DNA of 64,000 nucleotides from Carnegiea gigantea (taxonomy: Eukaryota > Streptophyta > Magnoliopsida > Caryophyllales > Cactaceae). The position numbers were made by a program, and so were the translations under genes. Below the pieces are notes generated by a model, which saw only the letters and a list, made by a program, of their open reading frames with translations, had not been told where the DNA came from and made no database searches. Below are positions 21,062 through 34,015 of this stretch, piece after piece (the first letter of the stretch is position 1; each line of letters opens with the position of its first letter). The stretch is from positions 12,501 through 76,500 of the forward strand of contig JAKOGI010002225.1 in NCBI GenBank assembly GCA_029747015.1. The letters run 5' to 3'.

Positions 21062-24000
21062 ATGAGGGAACCAGCTTGCGCAATTGATGCGAACGCCATG
21101 GCTGCTCCTCCACAAGCTCTGCTCGAGAGGCTCAAGGATTATGGCCAGGAAGACGCCTTCGCCTTTTGGGACGAGCTTTCTCCTGATGAACGTCATCTCC
21201 TCATCAAGGATATTGAGGTTGTTTCCATTGCAAATTGGTTGGAAATTATGTCGTGCATTAAGCTGATGGGCTGATTTTGAGATTTCGATTTATTAGGGTA
21301 AGGGAATTATTTGGATCGTTTTTCGCGATTTTGATTGATTTAGTGTTGGATATTTTGTTTTAGAGTTTGGATCTTCCGAGAATCGATCGAATCATACGAT
21401 GCTCGCTGCGGTCTCAAGGTATGTCGTTGAATTATTTGTGGAATTATGTGGTGAAATTGGATCAGAATCGATTCTGAATTGCTGAGAGATTTCGCTTGGC
21501 GAAGCATTGCCGGTGGCCGCGATCGAGCCGGTGCCGGAGAACATTGTGGCGACGGTGGATGGGAGGACGATTGAGGACAGAGAAAGATGGTGGAAGATGG
21601 GCTTGAAGGCTATCCGTGGGGGAAAGTTGGCCGTTCTCCTTTTGTCCGGTGGCCAGGTGGGTGGTGTGTGTGTGTGCGCGCGTGTTTATTTTAATGTTAA
21701 TTTGATGTCATTATTTCAGCTAGGACTCTGATAATGTGGATTCCATCAATGGGTGGTTGGGTACCTTTAATGTTTTGTTCTTTTTGTGGGATGGAAGAAA
21801 ACATTACTTTTTCTTATAAAAGGACTTAAAGCAATGAAATAGAGGGCGGCAGCAATATAATAATAGCGGTAATGAATACCAGTAAAAAAGGGTGCCCCCG
21901 GGAGGAGCGGGAGGTGGGGAAGCTTAAACAACTCTAGTTCTTGGGCGAGAGTATGAGACGGTGTTGATTGTCCCTCCCCCCCCCCCCCCCTTTTTGTTTT
22001 TTATAATTTTGGTTCTTTAGAAATGTGCGCTTTTGCATAAGTAAAGCACTTTTTACTCGCACATCTCACAATTTTTCGGGGTGAGACCTAAGAAATTAAG
22101 ATACAAAAAAGGTAAATGTAAAAATGAAATACAAATAAATCAGCAGTTATGATCATGAGACTATTTATTGTGTATTGTTATTGTGATTGTTTGTTTTTAT
22201 TTTCTATTATTTTTGTGGCTACTATTGAGTAAATCACTAATATGTTCACCAATAATTGCTTGTAAGTGGGCCTTTTTGGGTGCAATCATGTTTAACTGTT
22301 AAGCTTTACATTGTTCTACACACTTTTCTGGTGGCTGTATCTTGCTTTATTGGAAGGCAATCATGGTAACCTAAGTTGTATTTGTGCTAATAATCCTTTT
22401 TATTTTAAATCTGTTTTAAAGGTAATTTTATATGATATGTAGTATTTTTTGAGGGAAGTAACAACTCCTGTTCATGTTGTGGATATCATTTTTTCCCCCT
22501 AATGCCAAGGAATTCTGGTAAGGATTGAAAAATGAAAATGATATGTTGTGGAACTCTACCAAATTCTAGTATTCTCTTATGTATTAAGACCATGACTTGT
22601 TAGCCACAAAAGAATATGTGGCCTTATGGACCTGACAATTTTCATCTAGATTCTTGACTAACTTTGAAGAAAAGGATGGAGGACCATTCGGTGTGATTGT
22701 TTGGATTCACAATCTGCACAGTTGGTAGTCTGCTAGCATATCTGCTTTTTTCCCCCCTAAACACTCTGGCATATATCTGAAGAAATGAATAGAATGCCTA
22801 CATCATGCATTCGCAATGTACAAACACGAATAACATGACTGCTCGGCTTGATCCTAGGCTGTGTCCCCCCGGGGGGAGGGGGGTGAACTGTGCATTACCT
22901 AGCCTAAAATTCTTTCTTTTTTGGGGGGGAGGGGGAATGACTGCAGTGATGTGCATTTTCTGGGAATTTCACTTTCACGACAAATTGCACTAAATTCATG
23001 GCTCTTATGGGTGAGTTCTGTATGATGTTTTCCTGTCCCTCTGCATTTTTGCCTGTAGAAATTACATAGCTGATTGACATATATCTCTGGCGATATGTAG
23101 ATTGGTATACCTACAAACTATTGGCATATGATGTATATTATGCTACTTGTGAGTCTGGCTCTGATCCTAAGTATATGATGGAAGAAGGTTTCCGCAGCTC
23201 GAATATGGGGTTGGCTAAGGCTGGAGGAGGTCATTAAGTTACTAACTTGTGGCTGGGACGTCATTAGGTTCAAGGGTTTGGACATGAAGGAGAAAGTTGA
23301 GGCAAATTATATTATACATCACTGGTATGGTACATGCTGTTTTGAAGCACTAAATTAATAACTAAACAACACCAAAATATGAACTAATGAACACCAAAAT
23401 AACTCTATGTTTAAGCCGGAGCCTATTGTCGGTCACTACAAACTTGTTTTCATTAAAGTGACAACTAAACAATATCAAAATAAAATGATTGGATTTATTT
23501 GTTATGTCTTGATGAATTTGCTTGATAATACTAGATGTGTTCTAGTATAGAAACCTGTTAAGTATGGCCAAGATGCTTGTATTTTGTACAATGTGTTCTT
23601 ATATTTGGTTTGAGTTGCAACCTATCAGCTTATAGTTCTATATAGACTTCGAGTATAACTAATATTAAAATAATTATTTTTTCGATACTTCCAGTATTTT
23701 TTCCCCTTAGTGTTTTAGTGTAGAATATAAGAGTCTTCATTGTATAATAGAATAGCGTTTCATATATGATAAAACGACATTTCATGTACAATAGAATAGA
23801 TCTTTTTCCTTTAAAAGAAAACTAAGCAAGTGTTGAATTTTATTTTGTTTTTAAAAAAAAGTAGGAATGTGTACAATGGAATATATTTTCTGGGAAGAAA
23901 AACTGATCAAATGTTGCAAAAATTAAACAAAAGTTAAGAAGTCGGTGTAGAATATAATAATGTTTAGTATAAAATAGACATGAGTTTAGTATATGATAAT

Positions 24001-27000
24001 AGTGTGTATAGTATTCCTATACCTTTGGGTGCACCATATAACAACTAAAAATTTGATATAACACCACCCAATGCGGATCTTGGTAAACCACATCTTATGA
24101 GACCCAGTCTAGGCGACCTTATCCTAGCAAGGGGGGAAGCTGTTTGAAGGGAAAAGTTGTGAACGGTCCATAATGTAACAGCTTTCAGCTCTTACTGCTT
24201 TCAGCTCTGATTGGTCACTGTAACAATGGAGGGAAGTGGAGAAACAAGTGTAGAATCAGACTCCAAGACCCCCTCCTTTCTGTATTATGTAGAGGATAGA
24301 CGGAAACAAACTCAAAGGACTGTCCATGCAAATACGGCTACCGGTGAAATTCCCATTGATGTGAGATATTATCGAAAGTCTTTAGTATTCATTATCAGCC
24401 AAAATATAATGATGGAATTCAGATCTTCTGCATTTGTCTGCTTCTTTTGGTAACATCCTACGGTGTACTTCTAGTTGGAGTTCCATACTAACCTGTGGTC
24501 TGTTCGTAATCTGTAAACTGTACTTGGTATCCTTCTGTCTGCCAAATTTGCATGCTTCGCACCTGGTAATAACAAATTGATCAACTGCTTTTTTTCATTT
24601 TCTTCACAGGGAACGCGGCTTGGAAGTTATGATCCTAAAGGCTGCTTCAGTAAGTGAAGAAGCATACATTTTGTTTTTTGAGCTGTATAGTCAAAATTGA
24701 AGTCTTCATCTAGGTCGTACATTGCTTTTCATCCCTTCATGTATGCTATCTTCTATCATTGATATGCTTACCATGTAGATTATGTTTGTAAATTGTTTCA
24801 GATATCGGACTTCCATCGGGAAAGTCACTTTTCCAGCTTCAGGCTGAGCGAATATTGCGCGTTCAAAGATTAGCAGCTGAATTTATGAGTGAGGGTAAGA
24901 CACATTTTATAGTTTCTGTCAAATACTTTGTTTCTAATAGAAGTATCGTAATTCTTTCTCGAAGTTCTCTCTGTAGGCTCAGCAGCTGTGGTTCCAATTC
25001 ATTGGTACATAATGACTAGTCCCTTCACTGACGAAGCGACACGCAAATTCTTTGAAAGTCATAAATATTTTGGACTTGAACCTGATCAAGTATGAGTTAC
25101 CATTTCAATCCTTGGCAGCTAACTTTAATTTTCAAGGGTAGAGTTTCAACTGTCAATTAAGTTGTTGACGTTTAGTATGTTATTGATTGTTAATGCAGGT
25201 TACATTCTTCCAGCAGGGAACTATACCTTGTATTTCAAAAGATGGAAGATTCATCTTGGAGAGTCCATATAAAGTAGGTCTCATGTCATTTTAGTATTGT
25301 GGAGAGGTTTGGTGCCTTGTGTTCAGATCTGCTATCAGTTAGTTTTCCTTTTGGTTGTGGTGAGGGGGGTGAGGGATGAAAAGATGTGATCCCTTGTGGT
25401 GTGGTTCCTGTGTTCTATCTGACGGGGGTTTAGATATGATACTTCCAGTTGTGGCCGGCTCAGGTCACTTGCTGGCCGCTTTGTGATAAACATGACTGGA
25501 ATGGAAGCTGATTTGCTGGATGTCACATCATAATATTGCCTACTGATTTGTTGAAGATTTTTTAATTGTTGGGGATAATATAGCAGAGCAGCCATATGGA
25601 AACGTGGTGAAGGGGTGGGTACGTGTGGATATTTATATGACATCCACAGTTTTACCTCAATCTAGACGGTTGCTCAGTTGTTCTGTGTTAGCTGTTGACA
25701 GGTCAGCTCACAGCACTACTGATTAACCTTTGCTTTCTGTCGTGTTGCCTTCTGCATCTTGGAGGTTCACGTTCTGTCTTAGTTTAAGTCTCTAGGATAG
25801 GAAGCAGCCATATGCCATGAATATAAAAGAAGAGAACAGGAGAGACTGGTAGTAAGCGCACTTATAGCAATGGTTACTATTATATCATTTTCTTAAGAAC
25901 CTGGCTTGAATCAATTGCTTGGACAAAAGGCTGGGTTATGTAAAATGTGTAGAAATTATTGAGTATGCATGTCAGATTCGCTTATATAGAAGATTCTAGA
26001 AGTTGAGTTATATTCATTTATTTATCTTTAAAAGAGAGATGCTTGGGCATGAACCTGTAATCAATGGCTTTTGTTTGCCGATACATGAACTTTGGTGTGC
26101 TCTCTTATAAATTGGATCTTTTGACTTCTTGCTGAGACTTGTCATTATGATTTAATCACGAAACTTGTTGAAGTTGATAGCTTTGGTCTGGAGCTTTTGG
26201 ACATCAATTTCTGTTCACATTCCTGATTTAAGTCGGTGAATGCAGGTGGCGAAGTCTCCTGATGGAAATGGAGGAGTTTACATGGGTGTGGCTTTCTGCC
26301 TCTTAATACGGCGCTTGCAGAATATGTCATTTACATCCCCTTGTCGTGTACTTGGGACTGTTTATTCTGACTACTTTTCTTAAATTGATCAGCCCTAAAA
26401 TATTCAAGATTATTAGAAGATATGGCTAGTCGGGGTATCAAATATGTGGATTGCTATGGTGTTGACAACGCACTTGTAAGTTCTTGTTCCTTTGCTCTCT
26501 TTGTTTATGTTTGTATTTGCTATCAACTTAGGCAGCAGCCATTAGCATTTGGCCTGGGTTTATGGTATGAGGGCTTTGCTGTTCTGTGCATTGTTAACAG
26601 GTTCGAGTTGCTGATCCTACTTTCTTGGGTTATTTCATTGAACAAGGTGTTGCGGCTGCTGCAAAAGTTGTGAAAAAGGTCATTTATATTTCTTTTTCAA
26701 TCATGCAGATTTGTGTAATGCACCTCCTGTCGTAAAATGTCTTTTATGCTTTGTTTTTGGTGTTACCTTTGCATGATCTTAAACATTACTTTCATCCTTT
26801 TTTTCCCCATTTCTTTACCCCCCCCCCCAAAAAAAACCTGGTGAGGATTTGGATGAGGAGAGATTTGTGACTGAAAATACAGAAATGTTCCTATATCAGT
26901 GTAAGAGAAGATCCTTCAATCTTGAAAGAGCAAATGCACTACATTCTGCTGCAGGGCCCGTTGAAGCTGCACAGATATTCCTATCTTAAAAATATGGTTT

Positions 27001-29776
27001 TCCTGACTTGGAATGATCTGCGAGTGACAATTTGTCCTTGTCTTGCCACTGAATGCCTTGAATATTCTTCAACCATTCAAGCTAGAAAGTTCATCCAAAT
27101 ATTGCCTCCCCTTCCGACTGAGGAGACTTTGCAAAGGCTATCAATCTCTCAAATTCATCATGTTCGTTTAGACTTTGGTTGATGGATTGCAACTCTCAGT
27201 CACTCGTGTGGAAAATTGATCAGAATCAACTACTATGTTTGAGAATCTGCTCTCTACTAACTAATGTGGATAATGTTTTTCTAGTGTTTTTATTGACACC
27301 TAAAGTAGTGATCCTATTAAGGTGAGAAGAACATAACAAATTACTAACATGGTGAGCATATTATTCCTGATTTGCAGTCTATTATCAATGAATCTTTTGA
27401 TATGCTTTATTATCCCTGAGTTGTTGCTATGCATGTGACTGTGAGGCTTGTTTACTCTAGTTTTATATTTGCATTCCTCCTGGACTTGGGAATCTTAGAG
27501 TTGAAGATCACTGAAAATTCTGAAACTTGGATTTGTCTCCATTTGAAGTTTATAGTTAGTTTGTCATTAAGTAGAACAACTTGCCTATGCCAATCGGAAA
27601 ATTCTAGAACTTAGGCGGGGCAACACTCGTGTTTTGCTATATGTTTGACAAGAATATTTTGATTGGCATCTCAAATGATCAGATTTAATACTTTTCTTCA
27701 CATGTTCGATGTTCATGTGATTACAGGCCTATCCACAAGAGAAAGTGGGTGTCTTTGTCCGACGAGGAAAAGGTGGGCCTCTTGGGGTGGTTGAATACAG
27801 TGAGCTAGATCCCTCCGTGGCTAGTGCTGTTAACCAGGAAACTGGACGTCTTCGCTTTTGTTGGAGTAATGTAAGACTGATTTTTTGCTTATCTGTGGGC
27901 TGTGTTTGTTTCTTTAGCATTGTGCTCAATATTATGTGCTTCATGGCCAATGATATCTGCACGACATACATGCTATGATACCCGGACTCTTCATTTTGGC
28001 CTATTGTACCCTTGTCGGACGCGACACTCCCCGGATAGGACATGGGATATGTGTTGGACCCCCAAACTCTGAAGCAACAGGGGTGAAGAAATTTGGAATA
28101 TATGGCTATTTTCCTTTTTCGTTCATTATTCTTTTAATGGATCTTTAATGTCTAGTGGTTTGATGAGTGACAACCTTTTAATTCTTGACAAATTGCAACG
28201 TCCACATATAAAATGATGAGTCCTCATATACGTGTCCAAATTTTGGACAGTGTCCCTGTGTCCTAAAGTCTTAGCTTTGACGGGTTTAAACGCTCGGATC
28301 CGTACCCGTGTCCTACATCTCATACCCAAGTCTTTGTAATTGGATCTTCTCGGCCAAGCACACCACACTTAATGCTATCATACAGAGGTCTGAACTCTGA
28401 AGCCAATGCAATTTAGTTTTTTGGAATGTTACACATGTTTTTTTGTTCAAGCAAGTATGCTATGTGAATCCATTATAATAGATGGCATGTGATTGACGTT
28501 TGGTTGACTGTAATGTAATGTAAAATAATAAGTCTTGTAATGCAGTCATGATTACATCGTTTGTGGTAATGATATTTAGAAGGAAATTGTTATTTGCAAC
28601 TCTCTAATAACTAAACAAGATAGTGGAAACACAATTATAAACTTGTTTGCATTACAAAGTTGTTTATATCCAACCAAACGTTACCTAAGTGTAATATATG
28701 GGGGTGCGTCCTTGGATTTTTCTGAATTCCTGAGCTGACTTTTTTCCAGGTTTGCTTGCATATGTTTACCTTGGACTTGTTAAATACGGTAGCGAATGAA
28801 CTGGAGAAAGATAGCATGTAAGTGTGGTGTGTTTGTTGCATTTTTTTTTTCCCGTGAAATTGTGATCAATATGATTTGCTGTTACAGAGAGCTGATTTAT
28901 TTGTACGATATTCTGATGGCGATCTTCATTTGCTAAAAGCAGTCAACTCATGAGTCATGAGATATTTGGAAATGATTCACCAGATTATGCTACTTTGTTT
29001 TTTTATTGATTTTCTAGTTATCTGGTTGACCTCTAGATAGTTGTTACGGTCCGTCAAATGTATTTCCATCCATCCACGATTCTACCCGGGGCAATCTTGT
29101 TATTAGCTAAACCCTTGCAATTTTGTTGCAGTTATCATCTGGCAGAGAAGAAGATCCCATCAACTAATGGATATACAATGGGACTGAAATTGGAACAGTT
29201 TATATTCGATGCCTTCGCGTATTCTCCTTCCACTGCCCTATTCGAGGTATTCCTGGTGCCCCCCCCCCCTTCCATTTCCTGACAGACTTGTGGTGAAGAA
29301 ACTGAGGATGCAATCTGTTCATTCCATTGTCAGGTTTTGAGAGAGGAAGAATTTGCCCCCGTGAAAAATGCTAATGGGGCAAATTTTGACACACCAGATA
29401 GCGCCAGGCTGCTTTTGCTCCGGCTTCATGCTCGATGGGTGATTGCTGCTGGTGGCTTCCTAACACATTCTGTACCTTTATATGCTACTGGTAAATCTCA
29501 TTTCATCACATAAGTGACACATTTAAAGTCCATGATGTCTTGGGTCAGACTATCTGACCTGAATTTATTGTGAGACTCGAAGCAAACAGATTGTTCCAGA
29601 CATGGCCCAACGCATGGAAATTTTGTGAGACCTTCAAACTCTTATACGAACTAATCATTATGTTGGTGGTGAATACAGGTGTCGAAGTTTCGCCGCTATG
29701 CTCCTACATGGGAGAAAATCTTGAAGCAATTTGTCGTGGAAGAACCTTCCACGCGCCATGTGAGATCACATTCTAA
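21062..29776 (+). CDS. UAP1: UDP-N-acetylglucosamine pyrophosphorylase (UAP1 / GlcNAc1pUT type), 15 exons
   Basis: The enzyme makes UDP-GlcNAc from UTP and GlcNAc-1-phosphate in the cytosol, the last step of the hexosamine pathway, which feeds N-glycans, GPI anchors and O-GlcNAc. Exons: 21062-21217, 21364-21418, 21505-21656, 24610-24649, 24802-24894, 24977-25089, 25199-25273, 26246-26285, 26393-26475, 26601-26678, 27727-27870, 28750-28817, 29132-29246, 29334-29490 and 29679-29776. All introns are GT/AG and the phases join to 488 codons plus TAA, close to the usual plant length of about 500. The nucleotidyltransferase signature LLSGGQGTRLG (about residues 116-126) is split by intron 3, and [17 protein letters not shown] follows. 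Other family blocks are [18 protein letters not shown] and [18 protein letters not shown]. An in-frame ATG at 21098 has a better context (GCCATGG) and may be the true start. I see no disabling change. Confidence 0.93.
21657..24609 (+). other. Intron 3 of UAP1 (2953 bp)
   Basis: This is the largest intron. It splits the G-rich nucleotide-binding loop between SGGQ and GTRLG. It holds a GT run just after the donor, a long C-tract near 21970-21990 and G/C tracts near 22866-22880 and 22923-22935. I found no recognisable element with target duplications. Confidence 0.7.
28494..28684. mobile_element. Possible MITE in UAP1 intron 11
   Basis: ACGTTTGGTTG near 28496 and its inverse CAACCAAACGT near 28671 bracket about 190 bp, and the next inner sequences (TGTAATG and CATTACA) also pair. 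No convincing target duplication was found and the superfamily is uncertain. Confidence 0.45.
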
Positions 29777-30666
29777 ATTTTGAGTTTGTACATTAGACAT
29801 GTATTTTTTTCTTTCATTGATCTTTTTATTTTACTTGAATGAAAAGCAACGAAGGATGGTAAATATAGCTGGCATAATGTGGGAACAGTTTCTGTCACTA
29901 TCTGAACTCACATTTATGGTTTTGTTCTAGCAATTATCATAGTAGGTTGCAATGTTTTCACTCTATCTTCACTGCTTGTATTACTGTTTGCATTGTGATG
30001 TCCGGTAGTTCTCATTTAACGTGTGCTTCTAGGGTCCTCTCTCAACGGCCAATTTGTTGCAATAATAATTTGGGTTGGTAGAGATTGGACGCCCCCCCAT
30101 AGTTACGCTATTTATGTTGGGGTACGGTTCTACACCCATGCAAGAGGTGTGGCAACCCTTCACAAGTTACTCTTGTGGGGGTATGTCTATGCCACCATAT
30201 GCGACTTTCCAACAATAATAGCCTGCTCCCTAAGATACATCTGAGCCTCTGTGAGAGGTTTTGATGGGTCTTTAGTCTCTCTTTCTTTTCATTTTTTGCT
30301 TATCTTTGGGGCCAGGTCCGATCCTGTGACGTAGTGATGTAAGGAACTCTCTTGTAAGGGCATACGGGAAGAGAGGGATACTGGAATCATTTCACGTGGA
30401 GAGGTCCAGTTCTCTAGCATTTTTATGTGAATGTCAAGTATCTAACCATTTATTTAAGATACTTCCTCCAATGTCGGTAATGTCCTGATTTAGTTAGGAA
30501 ACCAAAATACAGAAGGTATGATGAATATCAAAGGGGTAGCGCAAGACCCCTTTTTTCATTTGTTTTTACTATTTTTTCCCCCTTTTTGAGGGGTTCTTTT
30601 TTTTGGGGGGGGGGGGGATGAGGGATGCGTCAATGGCAGTGCCTAGATTAAGAGCTTCAGACTACA
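29777..30666. other. 3' flank of UAP1
   Basis: This includes the presumed 3' UTR. AT-rich sequence near 29800-29850 could hold the poly(A) signal, but no canonical AATAAA is obvious. A long G-tract lies at about 30605-30617. No gene recognised. Confidence 0.5.
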
Positions 30667-30973
30667 GGTCTATTTTTTTTCGTTGGTCTTTTTTAATTTA
30701 CCAACTTCAACTAATTTCAACCAACTTCAATAATAAATACCAATTTTAACCAACTTCAATCAATCTCAACCCAATTTAACCCTCCTCTTTCAAAATTTTG
30801 TTCTCATTATTTTAACTAACTTCAAAAAATATACTAATTTTAATTAAACTTCAACCTATTTTAGCTTACTTGAACTCACTTTAGCAAAAATACCAACTTC
30901 AATCCATTTTAACCTATCTCAATCAACTTCAACCTTTTACTAATCCTAATTTACCAACAAAAAGAACAGGTCC
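30667..30973. mobile_element. Short relative of the foldback family
   Basis: The left end resembles GGTCTATTTTTTTTCGTTGG and the right end is AAAAAGAACAGGTCC, matching the termini of the elements at 14417 and 15996. Between them are CAACTTCAAC tandem units and a TTCTCATTATTTTAAC block, but the AT-rich foldback core is missing. It may be the compact, coreless form of the family. Confidence 0.6.
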
Positions 30974-31201
30974 TACGTAGTTACATAGTGTATAGCGCAC
31001 AAGTAAACGGAAGAGACACTAGATCCACTTCGCATAGAGAGAGAAGAAGACCTGGCAAAACTAACCCGAGATCCGAGACAAATGATTAAGACCCATACTT
31101 GACCTGACATTCGAAAGAGGTTGACCTGAAAGTAGACCCAAAATTCGAATTGATCGGAACTGAACCATAGCCGACCTGAAATTTCCAACAAAGTTACTTA
31201 T

Positions 31202-31670
31202 TGATTGGGAGAAATCAGATTTCTCCGAATTAGACTCATCCAAGCTAGACCCATATACCAGACCCATACCTTGGATAATGGGCCCCAAGCGCGATCCTAG
31301 AGGCTCCCTCTAGGACCCTTCCTTGACAAGACCGACGGCTCATGCGGAGTGTTTTAGGTAAGATTACTGTTTTATCCCTTTGCTAAAAGAACTATAAATA
31401 ACTAGTCATCTACTCTCATCGGGAAAGGGGGTTGGCAGTCTGGTATGTTTAACTCATATAGCATTATCTTTCTATTGACCTTTGTCTTAGACCCTGGACT
31501 GAGTTGACTATCGGAGAGACGTTCCTCGGTGCACAACCCGGAGGTGCCCTTTTTGCAGGTTGGGCCTTTAGAGAAGAGGACGTCAGGTGTTGCACGCGAA
31601 CTGTCAGATAAACCCGTTCTTTCGTCCCACGTCATCATCAACAGTCCCTCGGAAGAATTCTCCGAAATCA
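31202..31670 (+). repeat. 5' LTR of the Tat-like gypsy element
   Basis: It begins TGATTGGGAGAAATC and ends GAATTCTCCGAAATCA. A TATA box TATAAATA lies at 31393-31400. It aligns along its length with 53609-54073; over the first 240 bp I count, by eye, roughly 14% differences. Confidence 0.92.
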
Positions 31671-31673
31671 GAT

Positions 31674-31691
31674 TAGCGCCGTCTGTAGGGA
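31674..31691 (+). other. Primer-binding site of the gypsy element
   Basis: TAGCGCCGTCTGTAGGGA follows the LTR by 3 nt. It resembles the TGGCGCCGTCTGTGGGGA-type primer sites of several plant gypsy elements, with two or three changes. The cognate tRNA is not assigned. Confidence 0.7.
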
Positions 31692-31704
31692 AAGAGCGGT
31701 AGCG

Positions 31705-33515
31705 ATGGTTGTAAGTGAAGCTACACGAGCACGGACTCGCAAGGACAAGGCCCTTGGGGTTAATACCTATGTGCCTCCAGAGGTGCAGGACACCTCGGAG
31801 AGTTCGCGGGCAAATCCCCGATCAGCTAGCCCACGTCTTCCTGAGAGAGAGGCGTATGTCACGGTGGACGCCCTGAAAAACTTTGTATCCACCATGACGA
31901 ACACTATCACCCAACAGGTCTCAGAGCAGGTTAAAAGAGCTATGGAGGTAGCGAACTCGACCAGGCCATTTCCTTATTTTGACTACGTACCTACCAACGG
32001 ATGTGAGCCTTCCCACCGGCAGAAGCGAGCACCATCTCCCTGTTACACAGAGCGGGAGGGGGAGGTATCTCGGTCGAACCGGAGCAGTCGACCCTATACA
32101 GAGCAGCAAGGTTGATGTGTGGCAGTGACACCTAGTGGCCGCCCCATACAAGGGGCAACAGCCAAGTCTACCACTGCTTCCACTCCCTATGCAACCCATT
32201 CCAAGCGAACCGCCTGACTCGAAGAAGAAAAGTAGACTTCCAAGCCTCGGGGCGAGATCTCAGGCAGGTATCGGCTCAACCCGGAACGCCGTTCCCACCG
32301 TGACTGCACTCGAAGTCCTCCCCCTCGGGGGATCCGCGGTTAGGAGCCGCGCTGAGGAGACCAGTCTCCAGCTAGAACTTCGAGGCACGGCTGGGAGAAC
32401 AAGAGTCCCTCTATTGTCAAGTGGAGCACTATCCTAAAACCCCATCAAGGTTTTGGGAATCGCCGCTCGACCGATTGCTCTTCCTTTCTCCACCCTGTTC
32501 AGCGCGGAAATCATCAATGTTCCGCGCTATGGAAAAGTCAAGATGCTCACGGTAGACCTTTACAATGGGACGACAGATCCCGAAGAGCATCTAGGGGTCT
32601 ATAAGGCGCAGATGTATATGCAGGACGTGGATGATGCCGCATATTGCTGCTATTTCCTCGCTACCTTAAAAGGGGTGGCGCAATCGTGGTTTAATGGTCT
32701 GCCCCCCAGAACCGTCACCTGTTTCCAGGACTTGGCTGACAAATTTGTCAGCTAATTCATTGCTAGTTGGAAGGAAATGAGGACTAGTATCCACCTATCC
32801 AAAATCAAGTAGAGACCTCAGGAGTCCCTCACCGAATTCGACAAGCGCTTCCATCAGGAGGCGGTGCTGATTCTGGACCTAAAAGACGGGGTGGCAGACA
32901 CCTCCTTCCTGAACGGTCTCAAAAGCGGCCGCTTCAAGTTGTCCTTGGTTAAACAGAAGGAGACCACGTTGGCCGAGGCCCTAAGAAAGGCCGCAGATTT
33001 CATTCGCGTCACAGAGATTTGCGCCGACAATTCCGACGCCTTAAAGAAGGTTAGGATCCCGGGGGATAAAAATCTCAATCGTGGTGGCAGGAATCCCGCC
33101 CCCCTGGAAAGGAGGCCGCAACTCGAGGCAATTGACCCTCGGTGTATCACCGGCGCCAGAAACATTCTCATGGAGGTTAGGGGACATCCCATGCTCCAAA
33201 GACCGTCACCCATGACCGCACCCCTGAAGCCGCAGAATGCCCGGAAATACTGCGAGTTTTATGAATAGAATGGACACACCGTTGCTGAGTGCCGGGAGCT
33301 GAAGAAATCTCTTCATGAATTGGCAGACAAGGATCAGATCGATCGATTTTTGAAGAGAGGTCCATGTTTCCCTCGACGAAAGCAGGAGCCCGCACAACCC
33401 CAACCGCGGGATGAGGAGTGTTCGACGGAAGTCGTGGCGACAATTGCTGGAGGTTATGCGGAAGGAATAACCCGGTCAGCTTGGAAAGCTCAGCACAGAA
33501 CTGCGCAATAGGTAC
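31705..33515 (+). pseudogene. Gag polyprotein, disrupted
   Basis: The frame starts at ATG 31705 with a basic, Ser/Pro-rich N-terminal part ending at a stop near 32115. The retrotransposon gag domain lies at about 32480-32960, with VDLYNGTTDPEEHLGVYKA and VAQSWFNGLP blocks typical of the family. In-frame stops near 32755 and 32810 break it. It resumes at 32864 with a long frame to 33268. A zinc-knuckle-like stretch follows: YCEFYE, a stop, then NGHTVAEC; the usual His in the first half is Tyr. The capsid-like product would have assembled the particle and bound its RNA. Confidence 0.85.
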
Positions 33516-33534
33516 TGACCACTGAGCAAGGGCC

Positions 33535-33942
33535 CCGCATAACGGCGCCCACAATGGTGTTTGGTGGAAAGGAAGCCCCGCGATTCGCCTCTCCACACAA
33601 TGACCCCTTGGTCGTTGAGATGAAGATAGCAAGCGCAATTGTGTGATGAATTCTGATCGACACGGGTAGCTCCGTTGACAGCATCACCTGGGATTGCTTT
33701 AAGAAGCTCAAGCACCCAGGACGTGACATTGTCCCCTTGGTGCACCCCATCTTGGGTTTCGGCGAGCAGGAGGTGAATCCCACTGGTATGATTCGCCTCC
33801 CTGTACGCTTTGGTGATAAGCTCAAAGCTAAGAACCTGGAGGTCGACTTCTTGGTCATTGACGTACCCACGGCCTACAATGTGATCCTAGGATGTCCAAC
33901 TCTTCACAAGGTGAAAGCCGTTATCGCCCCATACCTCATCTA
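33535..33942 (+). pseudogene. Aspartic protease domain, disrupted
   Basis: The catalytic motif ILIDTGSSV is present at about 33652-33680, and the C-terminal part with VILGCPTLHK is intact in one frame to 33942. Two adjacent TGA codons immediately before the catalytic block (near 33643-33648) interrupt it; both could be CGA codons changed by C-to-T. This domain would have processed the Gag-Pol polyprotein. Confidence 0.82.
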
Positions 33943-34015
33943 GCTCCAATTCGAGATTGATAACGGAAGCGTCGGTGAAATACATGGAGATCAATGGACC
34001 ACCAGGGAGTGTTAC

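Noticed and set aside
26922..27614. Plus-strand frames of 61-86 codons in UAP1 intron 10
   Set aside because: They lie wholly within an intron and show no domain or splice-consistent phase.
31047..31201. Treating the GACCTGA/ACCCGA-rich sequence left of the gypsy LTR as part of the LTR
   Set aside because: The CTTAT target duplication and the partner sequence right of 54078 place it outside the gypsy element, in the split hAT element.
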